Positions 7,676-16,317 of a stretch of DNA of 48,976 nucleotides are shown here, piece by piece. Where the stretch lies: assembly GCA_034435615.1 (NCBI GenBank), contig DAOTWZ010000079.1, positions 1 to 48,976 on the forward strand. Reading direction: 5' to 3'. The translations under genes were made by a program, and so were the position numbers. This DNA is from H17-190 sp034435615. Its GTDB lineage: Bacteria > Chloroflexota > Dehalococcoidia > SM23-28-2 > HRBIN24. Below the pieces are notes generated by a model. The model ran no database searches and was not told the DNA's origin. It saw only the letters and a program-made list of their open reading frames with translations. The number at the start of each line of letters is the position of its first letter. The first letter of the stretch is position 1.

Positions 7676-8613
7676 CCGCGGTCTACGCCCTGAACCCCGC
7701 CCACCTCATCATCCTGGCCTCCCCCGTCAACCACCTGCGCCTGGACGAGGCCAGGCCCTGGGAGCGGCTCCTCCTGGAGCAGGCCTCCCCCCACCCCCTT
7801 CAGGTGGCCTGGGAGCACTGCCCGCCCTTCTCCCGAAGGCGGCGGGCCTGGATCAGCCTCCGCCGCTCCCAGGTGCGGGGCCTGCTGGCCAGCCGCCCCC
7901 GCTCCCGCCCCAGCGCCTGCGAGATAGACTCCCTGATGGTGATGGACGGCGAAGCGGAGACGGCGGTGCGGCTCCTGCGGGCGGCCTGCCAGGACCTGGC
8001 CCTGGACGGCGTGCAGCGGCTCTTCCTCCGCCTCGCCGCTGACAGCCCCCTCCTGTCCGCCGCCTGCCGGGCCGGCCTGGTGCCCTACCGCCGGGACTAT
8101 CTCTTCCGCTTGGAGCGGCGGAGGGAGGACAGCGAGGCCCTGCCCGGCCTCCGGCCCGCCACCACCGCCGACCTGCACGCCATCTACGCCCTCTACAGCA
8201 GCGTCGTCCCCGCCAGCATCCGCTACCTCGAGGGCGTCACCCTGCGGGAGTGGCAGGCCGCCCAGGAGCGCTGGGCCCGCCCCCGCGATCTCCTGCTGGC
8301 CAGAGACGGCCGCGCCCTCGCCTGGTTGCATATGGCGGCCCAGGACGGTTTCGCCCTCCTGTCCCTCCTCCTCCACCCGGAGGCCCAGGAGCAGGTGGCG
8401 TCCCTCCTGGACGAGGCGCTGGCCCACCTGCCGGGGGAAGGCCCCGCCTTCTGCCTGGTGCCCTCCTACCAGCCCCACCTGCTGACCGCCCTGGAACAGC
8501 GAGGGGCCAGCCCGGTCCGGGAGTACGTCACCCTGGCCAGCTACCTCCTGCGGCCCGTCCCCCGCGCCGTCCCGGAGCCAGAACGCATAGAGGGAGCTAT
8601 CCCGGTGAGCTGA
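7672..8613 (+). CDS. GNAT-like acetyltransferase-fold protein, function unknown
   Basis: 313-aa soluble protein starting at the ATG that overlaps the pdxT stop (ATGA). Two halves can be seen. The first (about 40-150) contains LMVMDGEAETAVRLLRAA and LFLRLAADSPLLSAACRAGL, which resembles the end of a GNAT domain where family members carry a Gly-Phe turn. The second (about 160-300) begins LRPATTADLHAIYALYSS, typical of a GNAT N-terminus, and ends with QRGASPVREYVTLASYLLR. This suggests a tandem GNAT arrangement, with weak motif conservation. It is followed after 3 bp by the R3H ATPase gene, so the two may work together. The family call is tentative. Confidence 0.6.
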   Translation: MTAVYALNPAHLIILASPVNHLRLDEARPWERLLLEQASPHPLQVAWEHCPPFSRRRRAWISLRRSQVRGLLASRPRSRPSACEIDSLMVMDGEAETAVRLLRAACQDLALDGVQRLFLRLAADSPLLSAACRAGLVPYRRDYLFRLERRREDSEALPGLRPATTADLHAIYALYSSVVPASIRYLEGVTLREWQAAQERWARPRDLLLARDGRALAWLHMAAQDGFALLSLLLHPEAQEQVASLLDEALAHLPGEGPAFCLVPSYQPHLLTALEQRGASPVREYVTLASYLLRPVPRAVPEPERIEGAIPVS

Positions 8614-8616
8614 GCC

Positions 8617-10203
8617 GTGTTGAGGATAACTGACGACCTGGACGCCCTGCTGGCAGTAGTGCCGCCCCACATCGCCGACGCCCTCCGCCGGCGCCACGAT
8701 AACTTCGAGCTGCTGGAGATAGTCATGGACCTGGGGCGCCGGCCCCAGGCCCGCTACCCGGGCAGGGAGGTGACCCTCAGCGAGCGCGAGGTCACCCACG
8801 AGGACATCGAATACGTCACCTCCCGCATCGGCGAGTTCACCACCGACAACCGCGCTGGCATCGAGCGGACGCTGCACCGCATCTCCGCCATCCGCAACCG
8901 GCGGGGGCGCATCGTCGGCCTCACCTGCCGCGTCGGTCGCGCCGTCTACGGCACTGTGCGCATCATCCAGGACCTGCTGGAGTCCGGCAAGAGCCTGCTC
9001 CTCCTGGGCCGCCCCGGCGTGGGCAAGACCACCCTCCTGCGGGAGGCCGCCCGCTACCTCTCCGATGAGCTGGGCAAGCGGGTCATCGTAGTGGACACGT
9101 CCAACGAGATCGCCGGCGACGGCGACATACCCCACCCCGGCATCGGCACCGCCCGACGGATGCAGGTGCCCACCCCTTCCCTGCAGCACGCCGTCATGAT
9201 CGAGGCGGTGGAGAACCACATGCCGGAGGTCATCATCATCGACGAGATCGGCACCGAGCTGGAGGCGATGGCCGCCCGCACCATCGCCGAGCGGGGGGTG
9301 CAGTTGGTGGCCACCGCCCACGGCAACAGCCTGGACAACCTCATCATCAACCCCACCCTCTCGGACCTGGTGGGGGGCGTGCAGTCCGTGACCCTGTCCG
9401 ACGAGGAGGCGCGGCGCCGCGGCACTCAGAAGGCCATCCTGGAGCGGCGGGCGCCGCCCACCTTCGATATGGTGGTGGAGATCCAGGGCTTCAACCGGGT
9501 GGCCCTCCATCGGGACGTGGCCGCCACCGTGGACGCCATCCTCCGCGGCTACCCCGTCCAGGCGGAGATCCGGGAGCTGGACCAGGAGGGAGAGGTACGG
9601 GTGCTCCAGCAGGCCCACTTGGAGGTGGTGACGCCGGGCCGGCGGGGCCGGGAGGGGATGGGGACCCTCCCGTTCGCCGCCAGCGAGGGGGCCCCCGCCC
9701 CCGGCCGGCGGCAGGGGGGCGCGCCCGCCCAGGCGCCAGCGCGCCAGCGCCGCATCTACCCTTTCGGCGTCTCCCGTGACCGCCTGGAGCAGGCCCTGAT
9801 GGAGACCCGCTTCCCGGCCGTCATCGTCAACTCCCTGGCCGACGCCGACGCCCTGGTCACCCTCAGGAGCTACTACCGCCGGCGGCCCCAGGTGGTGCGG
9901 GAGGCGGAGGAGCGGGGCATACCCATCTACGTCGTCAAGAGCAACACCGTCTACCAGCTAGAGCAGTGCTTCCTGGCCATGCAGCGGGAGCGCAGCGGCG
10001 ACCCGGTGGCCGCCGCCCTCTCCGAGGCGGAGGAAGCCATCGGCGAGGTCCTCAACAGCGACCGCCCGGTGGACCTCTCCCCCCAGAACGCCTACATACG
10101 CCGCCTCCAGCACATGCTGGCCCAGCGCTACAACCTCTCCTCCCAGAGCGTGGGGCGCGAGCCTCACCGCTACGTGCGCATCCTGCCCCAGAGCATGGAG
10201 TAG
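8617..10203 (+). CDS. R3H domain-containing AAA ATPase (SpoIIIAA/Ycf45-like)
   Basis: 528-aa protein. Residues about 1-340 form an AAA ATPase close to stage III sporulation protein AA and plastid Ycf45: Walker A GRPGVGKTTLLRE, Walker B VIIIDEIGTELEA, sensor-like ATAHGNSLDNLI. A low-complexity linker rich in Gly, Ala, Pro and Arg (about 350-390) leads to a second domain, then a C-terminal R3H motif (RRLQHMLAQRYNLSSQSVGREP) that binds single-stranded nucleic acid. The start is GTG at 8617 with TTG as the next codon; GGTGAG lies upstream. No sporulation genes are present, so a sporulation role is not implied. Probably transcribed with pdxT and the GNAT-like gene. Confidence 0.88.
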   Translation: MLRITDDLDALLAVVPPHIADALRRRHDNFELLEIVMDLGRRPQARYPGREVTLSEREVTHEDIEYVTSRIGEFTTDNRAGIERTLHRISAIRNRRGRIVGLTCRVGRAVYGTVRIIQDLLESGKSLLLLGRPGVGKTTLLREAARYLSDELGKRVIVVDTSNEIAGDGDIPHPGIGTARRMQVPTPSLQHAVMIEAVENHMPEVIIIDEIGTELEAMAARTIAERGVQLVATAHGNSLDNLIINPTLSDLVGGVQSVTLSDEEARRRGTQKAILERRAPPTFDMVVEIQGFNRVALHRDVAATVDAILRGYPVQAEIRELDQEGEVRVLQQAHLEVVTPGRRGREGMGTLPFAASEGAPAPGRRQGGAPAQAPARQRRIYPFGVSRDRLEQALMETRFPAVIVNSLADADALVTLRSYYRRRPQVVREAEERGIPIYVVKSNTVYQLEQCFLAMQRERSGDPVAAALSEAEEAIGEVLNSDRPVDLSPQNAYIRRLQHMLAQRYNLSSQSVGREPHRYVRILPQSME

Positions 10204-10241
10204 GGGGTGCTGCCGTCCCTTCCGACCCACCGTGAGCCAGC

Positions 10242-10263
10242 CCGGCCCGGGAGAGCGGGCCGG
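10242..10263 (+). terminator. GC hairpin between the R3H ATPase gene and tmk
   Basis: A perfect 8-bp inverted repeat, CCGGCCCG and CGGGCCGG, with a 6-nt loop lies 39 bp after the ATPase stop and 30 bp before the tmk ATG. No T-run follows, so it may be a terminator, an attenuator or a processing site. Confidence 0.4.
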
Positions 10264-10292
10264 AGGCGCCTCCCTCCTCGCCCGGGTCGCCC

Positions 10293-10967
10293 ATGAGCCC
10301 CGCGGATGAGGCCCGAGAGACGGCCGCCGGCCGGGGCCGCTTCGTCACCCTGGAGGGAGGTGAGGGCTCCGGCAAGTCCACGGTGGCCCGCGCCCTGGCC
10401 CGTCGGCTGCGGGCCGCCGGCCTGCCCGTCTGCCTGACGCGCGAGCCGGAGGGGACGCCCCTGGGCCGCTTCCTCTGGCGGGCCTTTCGCCTCCGCTCCC
10501 CCCTGCCAGCGCCGGACCCCCTGGCCGAACTACTCCTCTTCGAGGCGGCCCGCGCCCAGCACGTGCGGGAGGTGGTGCGGCCCGCCCTGGAGGCCGGCCA
10601 GACCGTCCTCTGCGAGCGCTTCACCGATTCTACCCTGGCCTACCAGGGCTACGGCCGCGGCCTGGAGCTGGAGCTGGTCCGCCGCCTCAACGCCCTGGCG
10701 GCCGGCGGCCTCGTCCCTGACCTGACCCTCCTCCTGGACGTGCCACCGGAGGTGGGGCTGGCCCGCAAGGCCCGCCAGCGGGCGGCGGCTGACCGCATAG
10801 GCCAGGAGGGGAGCGAGTTCCACCGGCGGGTGAGGGAGGGCTACCTGGCCCTGGCCCGCGAGGAGCCGGCCCGTATCCTGGTGGTGGACGCCACCCGTCC
10901 CCTCCCCGAGGTGCTGGCCCTCCTCTGGGAGCGACTGCGACAGCTCCACCACGGCATTCCCCCCTGA
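10293..10967 (+). CDS. tmk: Thymidylate kinase
   Basis: 224-aa dTMP kinase (dTMP + ATP to dTDP). Motifs: P-loop LEGGEGSGKSTVARAL, the dTMP-binding TREPEGTPLG (most members have REPGGT), the ERFTDSTLAYQGYGRGL segment corresponding to the DR-Y/F-x-x-S motif, and an Arg-rich lid ARKARQRAAADRIG. Residues before RGRFVTLEGG form a short non-conserved extension, so a later start is possible, but the ATG at 10293 is the nearest suitable one. The ribosome site is weak. It lies after a GC hairpin and before thrB, which has its own -10 element. Confidence 0.93.
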   Translation: MSPADEARETAAGRGRFVTLEGGEGSGKSTVARALARRLRAAGLPVCLTREPEGTPLGRFLWRAFRLRSPLPAPDPLAELLLFEAARAQHVREVVRPALEAGQTVLCERFTDSTLAYQGYGRGLELELVRRLNALAAGGLVPDLTLLLDVPPEVGLARKARQRAAADRIGQEGSEFHRRVREGYLALAREEPARILVVDATRPLPEVLALLWERLRQLHHGIPP

Positions 10968-11001
10968 CGCCTGCCTCCGAGTGGCCCCAAGACCCCGTCC
11001 G

Positions 11002-11010
11002 TGCTAGGAT
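11002..11010 (+). promoter_or_regulatory. Extended -10 promoter of thrB-lysC
   Basis: TG-C-TAGGAT at 11002-11010, of the same TGCTAnnAT form seen before pdxT, the LOG-like gene and dnaJ. An upstream in-frame ATG at 11009 lies inside this box, which supports the thrB start at 11045. Confidence 0.5.
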
Positions 11011-11044
11011 GGAGGCGCAAGGCTCTGTCCTCCCCTCGAGTGCC

Positions 11045-11937
11045 ATGGCCCCGCGACGAGTCCGAGTGCGCGTCCCGGCCACCAGCGCCAACCTGGGGCC
11101 CGGCTTCGATTGTCTGGGCCTCGCCCTGGACCTTTGGGGCACCCTCACGGTGACGGTAGGGGAGGCCCCGGCCACGGCCCAGCCCTCGCCCCTGGAGGCG
11201 CTGGCGGGGGCGGTCGTGCGACGCCTGCTGGAGAGAGAGGAAGGGCCGTCCCTCCCCCCCGTTCACGTCAGCTACGACGGCGGTGTGCCGGTGGCGCGGG
11301 GGCTGGGGGCCAGCGCCGTCGCCCGCGTGGGGGGCCTCCTGGCCGCCAGCGCCCTCCTGGGCTGTCCCCTGGACGGCGAGGCCCTCCTCCAGGCCGCCGC
11401 CGAGCTGGAAGGCCACGCCGATAACGTCGCCCCTGCCGTCTTCGGTGGGCTGCAGGTGGTGGTGCGCCGGGAGGACGGCCGCTACCTGCACCTGGGCCTG
11501 ACACCGCCCCCCGGCCTGCGGGCCGTCCTCTTCGTCCCCGACCGGGAGATGCTCACCAGCGAGAGCCGGCAGGTATTGCCAGAGAGCGTCTCCCGGGCGG
11601 ACGCCGTGTACAATATCGGCCGGGCGGCCCTCCTGGTGGCCGCCCTGGCCAGCGGCCGCCGGGAGGCCCTGGCCGAGGCGACGAACGACCGCCTGCACCA
11701 GCCCTACCGTGCCCGACTCTTTCCCCCTCTCATCCCCCTGCTACAGGCGGCCCGGGAGGCGGGCGCCCTGGGCGGCTACCTCTCCGGCGCCGGGCCCACC
11801 GTCTGCGCCCTGGCGGCCGAGGGGGCAGAGGCAGTGGCCCAGGCCATGGCCGCCGTCGCCCAGGAGATGGACGTCCCCGGCCGCACCATCGTCGTCTCCC
11901 CCAGCCTGAGGGGAGCGGAGGTTGTGGGAGGGAGCTG

Positions 11938-11938
<1 letters not shown>
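11045..11938 (+). CDS. thrB: Homoserine kinase
   Basis: 297-aa GHMP-family kinase that phosphorylates L-homoserine on the way to threonine. It begins MAPRRVRVRVPATSANLGPGFD, the classic N-terminus. The ATP loop is VARGLGASAVARVGGL, a slightly relaxed form of the usual PLGRGLGSSAAA, and the C-terminal GHMP motif is LSGAGPTVCALA. The ATG at 11045 is preferred over 11009 because 11009 lies inside the promoter. It ends with TGATG, overlapping lysC by one base, so aspartate-family synthesis is coupled. Homoserine dehydrogenase and threonine synthase are not in the window. Confidence 0.94.
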
Positions 11939-13158
<1,220 letters not shown>

Positions 13159-13188
13159 ACGGGCGCCGCAGCGGCCCGCAGCGGGGCG

Positions 13189-13219
13189 CGGCAGAGGGAG
13201 GCCGGGTCGCCCTCTGCCG
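13189..13219. terminator. Bidirectional terminator-like hairpin between lysC and the MBL gene
   Basis: Perfect 10-bp stem CGGCAGAGGG (13189-13198) and CCCTCTGCCG (13210-13219) with an 11-nt loop, in the 84-bp gap between two convergent genes. It can serve both strands. No long T-run. Confidence 0.6.
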
Positions 13220-13242
13220 TTGCGTGAGGCCGGCGCGGGCCG

Positions 13243-13980
13243 TCAGCTCCCGCCGTAGCCCCGCTTCAGCTCCGTCAGCAGGTCGGTCAGGGCGCGGGGG
13301 ACGTCACCCACCACCGCCGCCCCGTGCATGCAGGCCGCCACCCTGGGGTTCAGCGCTATCAGCCGCTGGACGGTAGCCTCGGTGTGGGGGCCTATGGGGT
13401 AGTAGGTGGTCTTCCACTCCCGCGCCAGGAAGGCGTTGGCCGCCAGCGCCTGCTCCACCACGTCGCCCCCCGTGACCGGGCCCGGGTTGCCAAAGTGGGT
13501 AAAGAGGTCGCTGGCCAGCAGGATACCCTCCGTCTCCTCGTAGGCCAGGATGGCGTCCCAGGCGTGGGGCACGTGGGGAGTGATGAGGTAGCGCACCCGC
13601 CGCCGCCCCAGCTCCAGCACCTGGCCGTCCTCCATCACCCGGGGCGGTCGGATGGAGAAGTCGTTCACGTTGACGATGGCGCCCACCAGCCCGCAGACCG
13701 GCTCCGCCTGGGGTGCCGCCTGCAGGAACTCGTTGAGGGCGCCGCTCTCGTCCGCCTCCCAGTGGGACCAGGAGATGTAGCGCAGCCGGGCGGGGTCCAC
13801 CACCTTCCTTATGGCCTCCAGGGTCTCCTGGAAGATGCCCCGCTGCCCGGTGTGAAAGAGGAGGGGCTGTTCGTCCAGGATCAGGAACTGGTTGAAGGTA
13901 ATGCCGCCGCCCGGGATGGGATAGGGGACGAAGGTGGAGATACGGAAGACGCCATCGGCTATCTCGTGCACCTCGGACAT
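13243..13980 (-). CDS. Diiron-type metallo-beta-lactamase-fold protein (flavodiiron-like)
   Basis: 245-aa single-domain MBL protein. The metal motif is SHWEADESG (His73, Glu75, Asp77), the H-x-E-x-D form of flavodiiron/ODP oxygen-binding proteins rather than the hydrolase form H-x-H-x-D-H. Further ligands fit His136 or His139 (TPHVPHAWD), Asp158 (LASDLFTHFG) and His219 (CMHGAAVVGD). There is no flavodoxin domain, so it would need an external electron donor if it reduces O2 or NO; sensing or another redox role is equally possible. The ATG at 13980 follows GAGAGGAGGAACAGCC. It has its own promoter at 14112-14140 with a leader of about 125 nt. Confidence 0.85.
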   Translation of the reverse strand: MSEVHEIADGVFRISTFVPYPIPGGGITFNQFLILDEQPLLFHTGQRGIFQETLEAIRKVVDPARLRYISWSHWEADESGALNEFLQAAPQAEPVCGLVGAIVNVNDFSIRPPRVMEDGQVLELGRRRVRYLITPHVPHAWDAILAYEETEGILLASDLFTHFGNPGPVTGGDVVEQALAANAFLAREWKTTYYPIGPHTEATVQRLIALNPRVAACMHGAAVVGDVPRALTDLLTELKRGYGGS

Positions 13981-14111
13981 GGCTGTTCCTCCTCTCTGCT
14001 GTTCGGCGGGCGGGCCTCGGCCCGGGCCGCTGCCGGGGGCGGAGCAGTGGGGTCGTTCGGGGGAGGGCGGGTGACGCCCGGCCTGCCTTCGTCTCCGGAA
14101 CGGACGGAGAC

Positions 14112-14140
14112 ATTGTAGTGCCCCCGGGCGGGCCTGTCCA
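14112..14140 (-). promoter_or_regulatory. Promoter of the diiron MBL gene
   Basis: Minus-strand TGGACA (14135-14140), 17 bp, TACAAT (14112-14117). The spacer and -35 lie inside the inverted repeat at 14118-14156, so a dimeric regulator or the hairpin itself could affect initiation. Confidence 0.6.
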
Positions 14141-14156
14141 CGCCACCCGGGGGCAC
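14118..14156. terminator. Perfect 11-bp inverted repeat after the LLM gene, overlapping the next promoter
   Basis: GTGCCCCCGGG (14118-14128) and CCCGGGGGCAC (14146-14156) with a 17-nt loop. On the minus strand it starts 23 nt after the LLM oxidoreductase stop, a terminator position, but lacks a U-run. It also contains the -35 of the following gene, so it may double as an operator. Confidence 0.5.
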
Positions 14157-14179
14157 ACGCTGTCCCTGGCAGAGCGCCC

Positions 14180-15106
14180 CTAGCGGAAGCGCTTCACCAC
14201 GTCCTTGGCCAGCACCTCCACGTGGACGGGGAACTCCTCCAGACGGGTGATGATGGGTACCAGGACCAGGTGCCGCACCCCTACCTCCAGGTACTGCTCG
14301 ATGCGGCGGGCGAAGTCGTCCGGCGTCCCCAGGACGACGTAGCGCTCCACGATGCGGTCGAAGGGCTGGTTGTAGCGATGGCTCAGGTCCCTGTTGGCGA
14401 TGCTCTTGGCCTCCTCGTAGGAGTCGGCCAGGCAGCAGAACTGATAGAGAGCGGGGACGATGCTGTCGGGGTCGCGGCCGGCCTCGGCGGCATACTGCCG
14501 CACCTTGTTCCAGCCATCGGCGAAGCGGCCAGGATCGAAGAGGTAGGGCATGTAGCCGTCGCCCAGGCGCCCAGCGCGGCGCATCGCCGCCTCCGAGCGC
14601 CCCGTCACCCAGATGGGCGGCCCCCCAGGCTGCACCGGCTTGGGCCGCAGGCTCACCCCCTCCAGCCGGTAGAACCTCCCCTCGTAGGTCACCTCGTCCT
14701 CCCTCCACAGGAGACGCAGCATGCGGATCGCCTCGTTGGCCCGCCGGCCCCGCTCCTCCACCGGCACGCCGCAGGCGACGAACTCCTTCGGATACTCGCC
14801 CCCCACGCCGATGCCCAGCACCAGCCTCCCCCCAGAGATGATGTCCACGCTGGCCGCCTCCTTGGCCGTCAGGGCGGGCGGCCGCAGCGGCAGCAGCACC
14901 ACCGCCGAGCCCACGGTGATACGCCGCGTGCGGGCGGCGATGGCCGCCATCACCGTGAAGGCGTCGAAGGTGGGAACGTAGAAGAAGATGTGCTCGCCCG
15001 TCCAGACGGAGTCGTAGCCCAGCTCCTCCAGACGCTCCGCCTCCTCAATGGGGACGCGCCCGGAGCCGCCCCAGGGGAGCTGCACGCCGAACTTTATCTC
15101 AGACAT
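14180..15106 (-). CDS. LLM-class (luciferase-like) F420/flavin-dependent oxidoreductase
   Basis: 308-aa member of the luciferase-like monooxygenase superfamily. Evidence: MSEIKFGVQLPWGG start, GYDSVWTGEHIFFYVPTFDAF, RITVGSAVVLLPLRPP, GGRLVLGIGVGGEYPKEFV, and PPIWVTGRSEAAMRRAGRLGDGY, all standard TIM-barrel landmarks of the F420-dependent subgroup. Substrate unknown; homologues act as F420-dependent reductases or FMN monooxygenases. GGAGGAGGCC directly precedes the ATG. It is transcribed alone from a good promoter (15142-15170) divergent from the epimerase gene. Confidence 0.9.
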   Translation of the reverse strand: MSEIKFGVQLPWGGSGRVPIEEAERLEELGYDSVWTGEHIFFYVPTFDAFTVMAAIAARTRRITVGSAVVLLPLRPPALTAKEAASVDIISGGRLVLGIGVGGEYPKEFVACGVPVEERGRRANEAIRMLRLLWREDEVTYEGRFYRLEGVSLRPKPVQPGGPPIWVTGRSEAAMRRAGRLGDGYMPYLFDPGRFADGWNKVRQYAAEAGRDPDSIVPALYQFCCLADSYEEAKSIANRDLSHRYNQPFDRIVERYVVLGTPDDFARRIEQYLEVGVRHLVLVPIITRLEEFPVHVEVLAKDVVKRFR

Positions 15107-15141
15107 CGGCCTCCTCCTGCGCCGGTCTTCTGTTTGAGCCT

Positions 15142-15170
15142 ATGTTAAGCCTCCGCTCGGGAAGCGCCAA
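15142..15170 (-). promoter_or_regulatory. Promoter of the LLM oxidoreductase gene
   Basis: Minus-strand TTGGCG (15165-15170), 17 bp, TAACAT (15142-15147), 36 bp upstream of the ATG. Confidence 0.55.
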
Positions 15171-15180
15171 TCCCCCGCCC

Positions 15181-15215
15181 TTGACAGGCCGTCCAGGGTG
15201 GACTTTTTCTATTAG
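15181..15215 (+). promoter_or_regulatory. Possible promoter of the epimerase-like gene
   Basis: A perfect TTGACA at 15181-15186. At 17 bp the -10 would be TTTTTC, a poor match; TATTAG at 15210-15215 is better but 23 bp away. The core promoter is therefore uncertain. Confidence 0.35.
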
Positions 15216-15260
15216 CGCAGCCCGGGGGCTGCTCTTTCACCCTGACCCGAGGAGGGCATC

Positions 15261-16232
15261 ATGACAGTGCTGGTGACCGGGGGCAAGGGATTCATCGGCG
15301 CCGCGGTGGTCAAGCGGCTCCTCGCCTACGGCCAGGAGGTGGTGGTCCTGGAGCCCCGGCCCACCCCCGGCCGACTGGCGGAGGTGGCGAACCGCGTCCG
15401 CCTCCTCCCCGGCGACGTGACCGACCTGGGAAGCCTCCTCGCTGCCATGCAGGAGCACGGGGTGGAGCGGGTGGCCCATCTGGTGCTCTATCGCTCGGGC
15501 CCGGCGGGAGACCGGCCGGGCCCCGGCGGCCCCGGCCCGGAGGACCTGTACAACGAGATCACGGTGATGATGCAGGGCACAGCCAACGTCTTCGAGGCGG
15601 CCCGCCGGGCGGGCGTGCGGCGCATCGTCTTCCCCAGCTCCATCGCCTACTACGGGGCCCAGTGGCGCTTCGGCGAGCGCCCCCTCCGGGAGGAAGACCC
15701 CTCCCTCACCCCCTCCCTCTACGGGGTCTACAAGCACCTGGGAGAGGTGCTGGCCCACCAGTACAACCGCCGCTGCGGCATGGAGATCGTCTCCCTGCGG
15801 GTGCCCATCGTCTACGGGCCGGGAGGGCGCATCGCCGGCGGAGGCGTGAACCTCATCGCCACGGAGGGTGCGCTGGGGCGGCCGGTGGTGCTGCCAGGGG
15901 CGCCGGAGGACAGGGTGCTCATCGCCCACGTGGAGGACGTGGCGGAGATCGTGGCCCGGCTCCTCCTGGCGGAGCGGGTGAGGCACGAGGTCTACAACGT
16001 GGGCGGCCACACCGTCTCCTACCAGGAGCTGGCTGACATCCTGCGGGAGCTCCTCCCCGATGCCCAGGTCTCCTTCCAGCCTCAGCCGGGCATCGAGCTG
16101 CCCTACCTGGTGGACTGGGGCCGCCTGCGGGAGGAGCTGGGTTTCCAGCACCGGGACGTCCGCCAGGCCTACAGGGAGTTCATAGACCAGACGCGCCGCC
16201 AGGCGGGCCTGCCGCCGCTGGCAACGTCCTGA
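15261..16232 (+). CDS. NAD-dependent epimerase/dehydratase family protein
   Basis: 323-aa extended short-chain dehydrogenase. Rossmann loop VTGGKGFIGAAVVKRL at residues 5-20, acidic end of beta 2 (VVVLEPRP), active-site region VFPSSIAYYG, and the YxxxK pair in YGVYKHLGE. The C-terminal half (NVGGHTVSYQELADILREL) is typical of nucleotide-sugar epimerases/dehydratases. The substrate cannot be told. A Pro/Gly-rich insert (about 75-92) replaces the usual loop after beta 4. The ATG at 15261 has GAGGAGGGCATC upstream. No sugar-pathway partners are adjacent. Confidence 0.88.
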   Translation: MTVLVTGGKGFIGAAVVKRLLAYGQEVVVLEPRPTPGRLAEVANRVRLLPGDVTDLGSLLAAMQEHGVERVAHLVLYRSGPAGDRPGPGGPGPEDLYNEITVMMQGTANVFEAARRAGVRRIVFPSSIAYYGAQWRFGERPLREEDPSLTPSLYGVYKHLGEVLAHQYNRRCGMEIVSLRVPIVYGPGGRIAGGGVNLIATEGALGRPVVLPGAPEDRVLIAHVEDVAEIVARLLLAERVRHEVYNVGGHTVSYQELADILRELLPDAQVSFQPQPGIELPYLVDWGRLREELGFQHRDVRQAYREFIDQTRRQAGLPPLATS

Positions 16233-16258
16233 GCCACGGCCAGTTGCCATAACAGCCC

Positions 16259-16288
16259 TTGCCTCCCCGGAAGGGCCAGGGCCATAAT
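16259..16288 (+). promoter_or_regulatory. Candidate promoter of dnaE
   Basis: TTGCCT (16259-16264), 18 bp, CATAAT (16283-16288), 29 bp before the dnaE ATG. Confidence 0.45.
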
Positions 16289-16317
16289 AGGTCTTGTCTC
16301 TGCGGATTTCGAGCAAT

